Source of the DNA: Promethearchaeia archaeon
GTDB taxonomy: Archaea > Asgardarchaeota > Lokiarchaeia > Sigyniarchaeales > SOKP01
Assembly: GCA_029856235.1 (NCBI GenBank)
Contig: JAHQWP010000042.1
Location: 1 to 49,677 of the forward strand
Reading direction: 5' to 3'
Length of the DNA stretch: 49,677 nt
Shown: in pieces, positions 17,044 through 25,352 of the stretch
How the letters are laid out: each line of letters starts with the position of its first letter
How positions within the stretch are numbered: the stretch's first letter is position 1
Notes under the pieces: generated by a model
The model's database searches: none
Seen by the model: the letters and a program-made list of their open reading frames with translations, nothing else
Told to the model about the DNA's origin: nothing
Position numbers and translations under genes: made by a program

Positions 17044-18321
17044 TTAAGCATCGATATTTTCGATTATTGTAGCAACGCCCTGTCCACCACCGCAACAGGC
17101 ATTAGCAATCCCATATTTCGCTTTTTTATCTTTTAATATTCGAGCTAATGTGCCAGGTAATCTAATCATGGTAGCCCCTAATGGATGTCCAATTGCTGTG
17201 GAGCCGCCCATAATGTTAACTTTTTCTTCTGGGATGTTGAAATGTTTCATACAGTTTAACGCGACAATGCAGAATGCTTCATTTATTTCCCAATAATCTA
17301 TGTCGTCTGCAGTTAAACCAGCGTGTTTTAAAGCCATTTCGGTTGCAGGAACGGGACCACGCCCCATAACACTAGGTTCTACACCTGCCCATCCAATCGA
17401 TACTATTTTTGCTAATGGTTCTAATCCTCGTTTTTTTGCTTCTTCAGCTTCCATCATAAGGCAAGTAGTAGCCCCTGCATTCAATGGAGACGAATTTCCC
17501 GCGGTTATTACGCCCTCAGCAGTACCTTCCCTTTCTTTATAGCCTGCTCTGCCTCCATTCTTTTCCAAATAAAATGGTTTTGACAATCTTCGTAATCCCG
17601 CAACACTTTCAAGAGTAGATTTTCTTGCAGCCATATCCTTTTCAACCATCATTGGCTCTTCGATATTACCATCAACATGGCCCTCAACGCCTATAATTTC
17701 GCCTTTAAACCAACCGGCTTCTTGATTATCAACTGTCAAATTATGAGCTCTGACGCCAAATTTGTCCATATCTTCTTTAGTGAATTTAGGCATTTCCTCT
17801 TCGTACAATTTTTGAGCCGTCTGTAACATATTAATCGTTGTCATAAGATCATATTGGGGTCGATACCATTTGCTCTTTTTATTCACCATTCCTAAATTTG
17901 GGTTAACATGGGTATTTTGCATGTCAACACGAGTCATATGTTCAACTCCTCCTGCTAAACAGATTTTGCTATATCCTGTCATGATTTCCATAATTCCAAC
18001 ATGCATTCCACTCCCAGCGGAACCACATTGTCGATCTACAAACATGGCAGGTACAGTTACTGGAAATTCTGCTAGAAATAACGGAAGTCTACCTCCATAA
18101 GTCCAATTTTCAAAAACACCCATAGCAGTTCCTACTGTAAACTCATCAATATCCTTTTTCTCGATGCCTTTATCTGCTAATTTTTGATCAAAAAATTTCA
18201 TCAATAATGTAGCTAACAATTCATCGCTTCTAATCGCGCCAAACACATCTCTCTCGGGCTGTTTTGGTCTAGATCTAGAAAAAGCGGTTCGTGCGTAATC
18301 AATTAACCATACTTCTTTCAT
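17044..18321 (-). CDS. Thiolase (acetyl-CoA C-acyltransferase)
   Basis: A 425-residue thiolase. The nucleophile is Cys99 in DRQCGSAGSGM, the family motif NEAFCIVAL is present, His379 lies in GGSTAIGHPLGA and Cys409 in CCGGGQG, so the Cys-His-Cys machinery is complete. It condenses or cleaves acyl-CoA with acetyl-CoA, either in beta-oxidation-like acyl metabolism or as the first step toward mevalonate. Bacterial-type residue spacing and the absence of a following DUF35 or HMG-CoA synthase gene favour the degradative role (inference). It is monocistronic, with 212 bases to the divergent purE. Its partner genes could be the acyl-CoA ligase and ketoacyl-synthase-like enzyme near 42-45 kb. Confidence 0.9.
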   Translation of the reverse strand: MKEVWLIDYARTAFSRSRPKQPERDVFGAIRSDELLATLLMKFFDQKLADKGIEKKDIDEFTVGTAMGVFENWTYGGRLPLFLAEFPVTVPAMFVDRQCGSAGSGMHVGIMEIMTGYSKICLAGGVEHMTRVDMQNTHVNPNLGMVNKKSKWYRPQYDLMTTINMLQTAQKLYEEEMPKFTKEDMDKFGVRAHNLTVDNQEAGWFKGEIIGVEGHVDGNIEEPMMVEKDMAARKSTLESVAGLRRLSKPFYLEKNGGRAGYKEREGTAEGVITAGNSSPLNAGATTCLMMEAEEAKKRGLEPLAKIVSIGWAGVEPSVMGRGPVPATEMALKHAGLTADDIDYWEINEAFCIVALNCMKHFNIPEEKVNIMGGSTAIGHPLGATMIRLPGTLARILKDKKAKYGIANACCGGGQGVATIIENIDA

Positions 18322-18533
18322 ACTTTTTTATCCCTCTTATTTTATTATGTTATTAATAGATATTTTCAATTAAATTTTTGATATTAAGGTATGAAGGTGC
18401 AAAAATGTATTAAAGTTTTTGATGATTAGTCTATGGAACTTCAAACATTCATTTACTCATTTTGCTAATATGCTCGAAAAATTATTAAGATTTTATTAGT
18501 ATCATTTTTATTTTTGGAACATTTAGTTAAAAT

Positions 18534-18932
18534 ATGGTAGAAACGATTGTATCGATCATCGCTGGTTCTGAATCCGACAAAGATGTTTATGAAAAGGCAG
18601 AAAAAGTTTTGAAGGAAAATAACATCCCTTATGAACTAAAAATTATTTCTGCTCACCGGGATCCAGACAAATTAGACGATTATTTAAAAAGTTGCCAATC
18701 TTTAGTATATATTACTGTTGCGGGATTGTCTGCAGCTTTACCCGGCGTTGTGGCTTCAAAAACAGATAAACCCGTTATTGGAGTGCCTGTTAGTGCTAAA
18801 TTAGGGGGATTAGATGCGCTATTATCTATAGTCCAAATGCCTCCCAGAATCCCTGTGGCATGCGTAGGAATAGATAGAGGTGAAAATGCAGCGTATTTAG
18901 CAATTAGAATCCTCAATTTATCCAAGAAATAA
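18534..18932 (+). CDS. purE: 5-(carboxyamino)imidazole ribonucleotide mutase / AIR carboxylase
   Basis: A 132-residue Pur[13 protein letters not shown] is the nucleotide-binding loop, [11 protein letters not shown] holds the catalytic His, and [12 protein letters not shown] and [16 protein letters not shown] complete the active site. It carries out the carboxylation or carboxylate-transfer step of purine synthesis. Whether it is class I (needs PurK) or class II (uses CO2 directly) cannot be settled from the sequence alone; no purK is in the window. ATG 18534. The stop is four bases before the rpiA start, so the pair is co-transcribed: rpiA makes ribose 5-phosphate, the purine precursor. Confidence 0.93.
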   Translation: MVETIVSIIAGSESDKDVYEKAEKVLKENNIPYELKIISAHRDPDKLDDYLKSCQSLVYITVAGLSAALPGVVASKTDKPVIGVPVSAKLGGLDALLSIVQMPPRIPVACVGIDRGENAAYLAIRILNLSKK

Positions 18933-18936
18933 TAAT

Positions 18937-19653
18937 ATGGTGATTATTTTGGATGAAAACTTAATTGAACTTGGAAAGAAGAACTCTGCTTTTAAGGTAG
19001 TTGAAGAAAATGTTAAAAAAGGCATGATCTTGGGAATTGGGAGTGGATCTACTGTTGTATATGCCGTGAAAAAGATCGCGGAGATAAATCAGAAAAATAA
19101 TTTGAATCTAAAATGCATCCCAACTTCATTTCAATCTCGCCAATTAATAGTTGAGAACGGACTTACTCTAGTTTCTTTAGATCAATATCCCGATATTGAT
19201 CTGGATATTGATGGAGCAGATGAAATTGACAACGCTTTAAATTTAATTAAGGGTGGGGGAGGATGTTTAGTCCAAGAGAAAATTGTGGCGTCCGCTTCAA
19301 AGAAATTAATAATTATTGCGGATTATACTAAAAAATCAGAGTATCTGGGAGAAAACTGGAAAAAAGGAGTGCCAATTGAGGTAATTCCTTTAGCTTATGT
19401 TCCTATTATGAAGAAATTAGATAAATTAGGAGGTACCCCTGTATTGAGAATGGCTCATGCAAAAGCAGGACCAATTGTCAGCGATAATGGTAACTTTATT
19501 ATCGATGTTGATTTTGGTAAAATCGAAAATCCCTCTGATCTAAACATGAAACTATTGAAGATTCCTGGTGTCGTTGATACCGGCCTTTTTGTAAACATGG
19601 CATCAAAAGCATATATTGGCCAAAAAGATGGAACTGTGACAGTTATTAATTAA
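18937..19653 (+). CDS. rpiA: Ribose-5-phosphate isomerase A
   Basis: A complete 238-residue RpiA. GIGSGSTVVYAV is the phosphate-binding loop, DLDIDGADEID holds the catalytic Asp pair, KGGGGCLVQEKI the conserved lysine and glutamate, and the C-terminal segment GVVDTGLFVNMA is typical. It interconverts ribulose 5-phosphate and ribose 5-phosphate in the cytosol, feeding nucleotide synthesis. The usual DESK motif is replaced by ADYTKKSE, a variant seen among archaeal forms. Coupled to purE by a four-base gap. Confidence 0.93.
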   Translation: MVIILDENLIELGKKNSAFKVVEENVKKGMILGIGSGSTVVYAVKKIAEINQKNNLNLKCIPTSFQSRQLIVENGLTLVSLDQYPDIDLDIDGADEIDNALNLIKGGGGCLVQEKIVASASKKLIIIADYTKKSEYLGENWKKGVPIEVIPLAYVPIMKKLDKLGGTPVLRMAHAKAGPIVSDNGNFIIDVDFGKIENPSDLNMKLLKIPGVVDTGLFVNMASKAYIGQKDGTVTVIN

Positions 19654-19730
19654 AAAATATTACTCTGATTTTCTTACATTTAATAAAATTCTGCTTCTTT
19701 AATTAATTTGGAATAAAAAAAAGGTATGAG

Positions 19731-22700
19731 TTATTGTCCTTGGAATTTTAATGATTTACCACAGCTTGGGCAGAAATTTCTTAGAGAAGTTAATTGGTAC
19801 CCACAATAAGGACAGTAATGAACATTTATGTGGGTTTGATCGTATGGCTCTTGAATAGAATCATCTCCATAATAATGTTCATAATATCCTTCGGACGGAG
19901 TTGATATTCGAGATAATTTCTTTTTTCTTAAAAATAATAAAATGCCCGCAATTACTCCAATAACAACTACAATAGCTACTATTACTACTAAAACTAAAAC
20001 TAAATCTAATTCTAGAGACGATTGAATTAAAAAAGCTATTATAAAGTCTTCTGACTCGCCCTCACTATCAAAAGCAGTAATCCATAATATTGCTAAATAG
20101 CCATCTTGAGTAGCAGTATCGTATTGTGACGCTGTTGAAATTTCTTTAGTTCCAGTTATAGATGGAAAGCTCATAGTATATGGGACTGTAAATCTACCAT
20201 TATGAGTGTTCGAGCTCGGTTCATAAGCCAATTCAGAAAGAATATAAGTTCTTGGATTTATAGGTACTATTGTATTATCTTCGGAGATTGATACGATAAA
20301 AAGATTGACAGACACCCTCATTTCTGAACTGTCTTGATCTTCATAACTGACTGAATCCGTCAAGTTTACTTCGAAATCTAATTGATTTCCCTGAGATACA
20401 GAATAAACATTTACACTATCCTCTGTATGAGTCTCATCAAAAAAAAGTGTTTTAGAACTATCGATTATTAATACGCTGGAACTTTCTTCGACGAACTCCG
20501 GGGGATTATTGACGATTCCTGAAACTAATCTTGGAGAATAAGGATTGTAGTAATTATTAATGGGATTGTAAGGTAGGATATAAAATGTTGCAACGCCAGA
20601 AGGATCCACAGAAGTTGGAATAAAGCTATTTGAGTAATCAAAAGGATTAGGGCTAGAATTAGATAATACAAACGTTTTATTTATTGTGCTTTGTTTGTTG
20701 TAATAAGAAAACGGTAAAATTGACATATAAGATACAACATTATAACTAGTTCCATCAAGCGTAGCTTCAATATCTAGCGAATCGAATCCATTTCTTTCTA
20801 TGCCAATAGTACTAAACGTACTTGTAAATTGTGGTATTTGGGATGAATTGTAATATAAGATTTTGGAGATTTTCATGTAAATATTACCTCCATATGTTAG
20901 GTTTACTTTAATAATATATGGTTTATCACTTGGGGCTGGTAGAGAAAATGTTGTATTGATGGAAATTCCATCTGAGTTAGAAATCATGCCCACGATATCA
21001 GAATACCCATCGTTTTCTATTGAAACATTTAAATAATTATTAAGATAAGTTGAGCTAATTGGTACATCTCCAATCTGATCTTTAATAAAAACTGAAATGT
21101 TAAGTTGAGGTGATGGTGTACTTTCAGATGGCAAAGAAATATCGATTGATACATTTTCAGTTTCTAAGAAATATTTCATTAGATTTCTTGTTAAGAATTG
21201 ATGATCTTGACGGTAAGAAGATGATTTATATAATTCAGCAGCCCAATGTAAATCACCAAAAGCCACGAAACGACCCCCTCCACTAACTCTATTATCATAT
21301 GCCGCGGCTAATGCATTTCCATTTGAAGCGGCAATAACTTCAGCAGCTCCTGTAACGTTTAAGGTGCTTCCATAGTTCCATACAAATTTACTCACATTTT
21401 GAAAGATATCTGAATGGGTAAGATCAGTTATGGATTGAGAGCTCACCGTTGCTCCAAGTCCTAGCCAAGTTTCGTCAGCTATATTTTCTTCATTAATTTC
21501 TATTCCCAAATTAAGAAACGAAAATAGATCGTTTATGTTAGTAACGCACAAATCTTGATATCTCGTTCCTAAAAATAGAATATTACCCCCACTATCAAAA
21601 TACTCTTTCAAATTTTTAAATTCAAGAGGATTAAACGGTAGAATAGGATTTTGTAATACAATCAAATCGTATCGAGCTAAAAGTTCTTCTGTTAATATAG
21701 AATTACTCGTAGATCTATCGTAATTTGGAGTCCAAAATTCTGCTAAATAATCAATAGATATATTTAAATCTGCAATATCTCTCATCCAATTATAAAGGTC
21801 CATCTGATAGAACGAAAGATCTGAGAACCAATCATTTAGTCCATGGTAAGATTCCATTAATATTTTATATTCTGGCAATCGAACTTCAAACGTAAGTTCT
21901 ATTTTATCGTATAATCTAACTCCAGATGTGATATTTATTTCAAATGTTCTTGTTCCTGGGGCAGCGTTCGATTCTATCTCTGCATTTACTGCTACGAAAT
22001 CTACTGCAGCATCAGCAAAGATTATCTGAGATTTATCTAAAGATAAAAATATTCCATCTATATTATTTGGAAAATTGATATCTAATGTAATGTCTTTACC
22101 AGAGAGCACTGTTAAATTATATACTTGGTGATCTCCTGGAAAGTGTAACAAATCATATGGTTCAATAGGGAGTTCATTAGGAGTAATTTTAGCTACATTG
22201 TTAACATCAGAATAAGTCGCATTCAAATACTCTAAATATGTAAGTGATGCGGATACATTAATTAGTCCATATCCAGACTTCAAAAATTCAGCATCTTCAG
22301 CATTAGAAAGGGTTTGAGCGCCTTCTAAAAGAGCAATTCTTGCGGTTTCAGGGGTTATGGAAGGATATGCTTGTTTCAAGATTGCTAAAGCCCCAGCAAC
22401 CATAGGGCAAGACATACTCGTACCACTTAAAGGAATATAATCCCCAACACCGGGATAATCAAAATAATCTCCAATAAAACGATATTCATCTGATATTACC
22501 GATTCTGGTGCCTCTGTTGAAATAATGTTTACCCCCGGAGCAACTACATCTGGATAACTTAAATACGATAATGATGGACCCCAACTACTAAAAGAAGATA
22601 GATTATTATTACTATCGGAAGCACCTACTGAGATAACATCAACACCAGATGCTGGAGAGCCACCAGAAATATATTCTGGTCCGGAATTTCCCGCTGATGA

Positions 22701-23696
22701 AACACAAATTACTCCAAGATCGGTGGCCGCGGCAAGTGCTAATATTAAAGGATCGCTTCCGATGGGGTAGTTATCACCAAAACTCATAGAAATAATGTCA
22801 GCGTTGGCAGTATTTACGCTCCATTCGATCGCACTAATAATATCGCCTTCTTCTAATCCAGAAAGACTACCCGATTTTGCGTTTATCAGAGATACCCCTG
22901 GAGCAACTCCTTTATACTTCCCGCTTGAAGCACTACCATTCCCTCCAATGATGCCTGCAACATGTGTTCCATGACCGTAATAATCTTCAAAGGAAGATTC
23001 ATCAGATACAAAATTTTCGCTCGCTATTATGTTTAAATCAGGATGTTCATAAATTCCCGTATCGAGCACCGCAACTTTAACTCCAGTACCGTCATACATT
23101 AGATTTTCGGCCCCTATTGCAGGTAACCACCAATTAGGATAATTATTTGAACTTAAAGCGCTTGATTCTGGAAGTTCTTCTTGATAGTAAGGCGACTCAT
23201 AATTTCTTGATTTGAAAACTTTCTCTAATGCTATTTTTTCTTCCAGTTTTTCCTTTTTTGTAAACAATTCATTAGGATCACACTTCAGATATACAGCCGG
23301 AATGATGTCGTAATTTTCTATAATTTCATACTCATCTAAAATAGATGTTATTACCTCAATCCGCTCTGATTTTGAAGTTTTTTCTTGAAATAACATAATA
23401 ATTTTGATTTCATTAATATTAGATTCTTGGAATAATTCGAAGCTATTAATCAAAAGGTCTCCAAATAGACTATCATGTTGATTTAATAGTAATGTTGAAT
23501 CAAGATATTCATTACTTGCATAGTTTGAAGTAATAATCGATAAATCATCAAATTTTAATTCGGTTTCGCTAAGACTATATGGATTCGAGACTAATAACAT
23601 ACTTGCTCCTAGAATTGGACTAATTATCGAGTTAATTATCAGAACACCAATTAATAGAAATTTACTTTTGCTCCAAAGATTTTTCATAGTCTTCAA
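19731..23696 (-). CDS. Membrane-anchored subtilisin-like protease with cytoplasmic zinc-ribbon tail
   Basis: A 1321-residue S8 protease. A signal peptide (residues about 10-31) and an inhibitor-I9-like propeptide (about 95-165) precede the catalytic domain, with Asp212 (LDTGIYEHPD), His242 (GHGTHVAG), Asn337 (SSAGNSGPE) and Ser427 (SGTSMSCP), so it should be active. Beyond about 490 come several beta-rich extracellular domains, including a glutamine-amidotransferase-like segment near 640-790 (FDSGGNILFLGTRY) and Asn-rich sandwich domains. A transmembrane helix at about 1225-1252 is followed by KKK and a double-CxxC zinc ribbon (YCPYCGY...FCPSCGKSL) that must lie in the cytosol. Chain: secreted, surface-anchored, with an unusual intracellular zinc module. 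Monocistronic. Confidence 0.92.
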   Translation of the reverse strand: MKTMKNLWSKSKFLLIGVLIINSIISPILGASMLLVSNPYSLSETELKFDDLSIITSNYASNEYLDSTLLLNQHDSLFGDLLINSFELFQESNINEIKIIMLFQEKTSKSERIEVITSILDEYEIIENYDIIPAVYLKCDPNELFTKKEKLEEKIALEKVFKSRNYESPYYQEELPESSALSSNNYPNWWLPAIGAENLMYDGTGVKVAVLDTGIYEHPDLNIIASENFVSDESSFEDYYGHGTHVAGIIGGNGSASSGKYKGVAPGVSLINAKSGSLSGLEEGDIISAIEWSVNTANADIISMSFGDNYPIGSDPLILALAAATDLGVICVSSAGNSGPEYISGGSPASGVDVISVGASDSNNNLSSFSSWGPSLSYLSYPDVVAPGVNIISTEAPESVISDEYRFIGDYFDYPGVGDYIPLSGTSMSCPMVAGALAILKQAYPSITPETARIALLEGAQTLSNAEDAEFLKSGYGLINVSASLTYLEYLNATYSDVNNVAKITPNELPIEPYDLLHFPGDHQVYNLTVLSGKDITLDINFPNNIDGIFLSLDKSQIIFADAAVDFVAVNAEIESNAAPGTRTFEINITSGVRLYDKIELTFEVRLPEYKILMESYHGLNDWFSDLSFYQMDLYNWMRDIADLNISIDYLAEFWTPNYDRSTSNSILTEELLARYDLIVLQNPILPFNPLEFKNLKEYFDSGGNILFLGTRYQDLCVTNINDLFSFLNLGIEINEENIADETWLGLGATVSSQSITDLTHSDIFQNVSKFVWNYGSTLNVTGAAEVIAASNGNALAAAYDNRVSGGGRFVAFGDLHWAAELYKSSSYRQDHQFLTRNLMKYFLETENVSIDISLPSESTPSPQLNISVFIKDQIGDVPISSTYLNNYLNVSIENDGYSDIVGMISNSDGISINTTFSLPAPSDKPYIIKVNLTYGGNIYMKISKILYYNSSQIPQFTSTFSTIGIERNGFDSLDIEATLDGTSYNVVSYMSILPFSYYNKQSTINKTFVLSNSSPNPFDYSNSFIPTSVDPSGVATFYILPYNPINNYYNPYSPRLVSGIVNNPPEFVEESSSVLIIDSSKTLFFDETHTEDSVNVYSVSQGNQLDFEVNLTDSVSYEDQDSSEMRVSVNLFIVSISEDNTIVPINPRTYILSELAYEPSSNTHNGRFTVPYTMSFPSITGTKEISTASQYDTATQDGYLAILWITAFDSEGESEDFIIAFLIQSSLELDLVLVLVVIVAIVVVIGVIAGILLFLRKKKLSRISTPSEGYYEHYYGDDSIQEPYDQTHINVHYCPYCGYQLTSLRNFCPSCGKSLKFQGQ

Positions 23697-23837
23697 ATAA
23701 CAAAATAGCTATTTAATTCTAACTTTAATAGTTAAAAAACCATAATTTTTTTTAGAAATACATTATTATTTAATTCTACAGCTAACGATCTTTTATCTGT
23801 CTGAAAATTACAGAATTAAGTAAGTTATTTTTCATAA

Positions 23838-23909
23838 GGGGCTGTGGATTAGTCGCAGATCGTTCGCTTGGCATGCGAAAGGCCGGGGGTTCAATTCCCC
23901 CCAGCTCCA
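23838..23909 (+). tRNA. tRNA-Ala (anticodon GGC)
   Basis: A complete 72-base cloverleaf. Acceptor GGGGCTG pairs with CAGCTCC (one G-T), D stem GATT/GATC, anticodon stem TTCGC/GCGAA with loop TTGGCAT (GGC at loop positions 34-36), five-base variable loop AGGCC, T stem GGGGG/CCCCC with loop TTCAATT, discriminator A. The 3' CCA is not encoded, as is common in archaea. There is no intron. The D loop AGTCGCA appears to lack G18 (the archaeal norm is AG-N-GG-NA), which would remove the G18-Psi55 contact. Confidence 0.95.
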
Positions 23910-23981
23910 CTATTTATTTTAATTTGAATTCTCTTCTAATTTATTTGGATCTAAAAAAAGAAAAAGAAAAAATAAAGATGT

Positions 23982-24413
23982 TTATTCTTTCAAAGCTAAT
24001 CCGAGTATTCCACCAATAAGCATTAAAGCGGCATCCACAAATAAAAAAGAACCAGATAAAGAGACTGGAACTGAAATTACAATTGTTATAGTTCCTAAGG
24101 GTACAATCATTCCAACAATACCAAGTATTCCTCCAATTAACGCTAAAATACTTCCGAACTTCTTACCCATTAGGGCAAGTATCCCTCCAATAATCCCTAA
24201 GACACCCCAGAGTAATGTAAGTATAAACCTTAGATACATTAATTCTCGAGAAAAGCCAACATCCGCCCATGAAAGTCCTCCATCTGCTAAACTAGCTTCG
24301 TTTAAGGCAATTGAACTAAAAACAAAATATCCTGACATAAGCATAATGCCGCCTCCAACTAAAGCTAAAATAGGTCCTACCAATAATTTGCCTTTGACAA
24401 CCATTTTATTCAT
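23982..24413 (-). CDS. Small polytopic membrane protein
   Basis: Start set at ATG 24413 (MNKMVVKGKL), since the longer in-frame start at 24473 would place the TATA-like sequence at 24453-24462 inside the gene. The resulting 143-residue protein has about four hydrophobic helices with glycine-rich repeats (LVGGGIMLMSGYF, GVLGIIGGILALMG, LALIGGILGIVGMI, ALMLIGGILGLAL). Such Gly-Gly-Ile-Leu repeats are common in small archaeal membrane proteins of unknown function. It is divergent from the racemase gene, and both share the inverted repeat at 24487-24510. Confidence 0.65.
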   Translation of the reverse strand: MNKMVVKGKLLVGPILALVGGGIMLMSGYFVFSSIALNEASLADGGLSWADVGFSRELMYLRFILTLLWGVLGIIGGILALMGKKFGSILALIGGILGIVGMIVPLGTITIVISVPVSLSGSFLFVDAALMLIGGILGLALKE

Positions 24414-24486
24414 CTTAATTAAATGAAATTTAATGTATATTTGTGTGTTTTGTATATATAAGAATATAAGCAATTTTGATTTTTAA

Positions 24487-24510
24487 TTCGTGAAATTCCG
24501 GTTTCACGAA
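24487..24510. promoter_or_regulatory. Perfect inverted repeat, probable operator between divergent genes
   Basis: Arms TTCGTGAAA and TTTCACGAA (nine bases, perfectly complementary) flank a six-base spacer TTCCGG. It lies between divergent promoters: a TATA-like element for the plus-strand gene at 24522-24529, about 25 bases before ATG 24553, and one for the minus-strand gene at 24453-24462. A dimeric regulator bound here could control both. No regulator gene is adjacent. A cruciform-forming or terminator function is less likely given the position. Confidence 0.55.
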
Positions 24511-24552
24511 GATTTTATGCATTTATAAATTAGCAAAACTTAATTTAATTTG

Positions 24553-25254
24553 ATGGAAATGAAAAAAGTTGGAATATTAGGCGGAATGTCATATGAATCG
24601 ACAATAAAATATTATGATTTGCTTCTTCAGAAGTATTACGATAGATACCAAGACTATCATTATCCAGAAGTGTTAATTTATAGTCTTGATTTTCAAAAAG
24701 TAATCGATTATGAATTGGGTGACGATGAAGGTATTTATGTGGATTATTTAATGAAAGGGATTAACTCTTTAAAAATGGGGGGATCAGAATTCATTATTAT
24801 GGCGGCAAATTCGCCTCATGCAGTTTATAATAAATTGGTTCAAAAATCAGAAGTCCCAATACTGAGTATTGTAGAAGCTACAGCAACGGAAGCGAAACGC
24901 AAGAATTTGAGTACACTTTTATTATTGGGAATCAAATATACGATGCAATCTTCATTCTATAAAGACTATTTTGCGAAATTAGATTTGAAGGTTATAACTC
25001 CTTTAGAATCAGAACAAGATAAAATAAACCAAATTATTTTTGATGAGTTAGTAATCGGTAAGTTTACGAAAAAGAGCAAAGAAACGCTCTTAAAAATAAT
25101 AAACAGCTACGTTGTAGATGGGGTTATTCTTGGATGCACCGAATTGCCTTTAATACTCCAACAAAATGATAGTGATGTAATTTTGCTCGATACAGTTGAA
25201 ATTCATGTAGATGCCGCCTTAAAATATTGCCTAGAAAAGAGAGGATCGCTGTAA
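24553..25254 (+). CDS. Aspartate/glutamate racemase-family protein lacking the first catalytic Cys
   Basis: A 233-residue protein of the Asp/Glu racemase fold: KVGILGGMSYESTIKYY at the N-terminus, the second catalytic motif VILGCTELPLIL with its Cys intact, and LLDTVEIHVDAAL near the end. The first motif reads MAANSPHAVY where two-cysteine racemases have CNTxH, so that Cys is replaced by Ala. Family members with one Cys replaced are known and can have altered stereospecificity or other functions; activity here is therefore open. The TATA-like box at 24522-24529 suggests a leaderless message starting at ATG 24553; an upstream TTG (24550) is less likely. Confidence 0.82.
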   Translation: MEMKKVGILGGMSYESTIKYYDLLLQKYYDRYQDYHYPEVLIYSLDFQKVIDYELGDDEGIYVDYLMKGINSLKMGGSEFIIMAANSPHAVYNKLVQKSEVPILSIVEATATEAKRKNLSTLLLLGIKYTMQSSFYKDYFAKLDLKVITPLESEQDKINQIIFDELVIGKFTKKSKETLLKIINSYVVDGVILGCTELPLILQQNDSDVILLDTVEIHVDAALKYCLEKRGSL

Positions 25255-25352
25255 TTATCATACTTTCCGAAGTTTTTTTTGTAAATTTCCAACTGTTTGA
25301 AAGCTTTTTTAATTCCCAACTGCTATTTAATAATTAAGATAATAATGAATAA

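Noticed and set aside
17300-17542. Plus-strand frame inside the thiolase
   Set aside because: It is the antisense shadow of a highly conserved gene with codon-driven openness.
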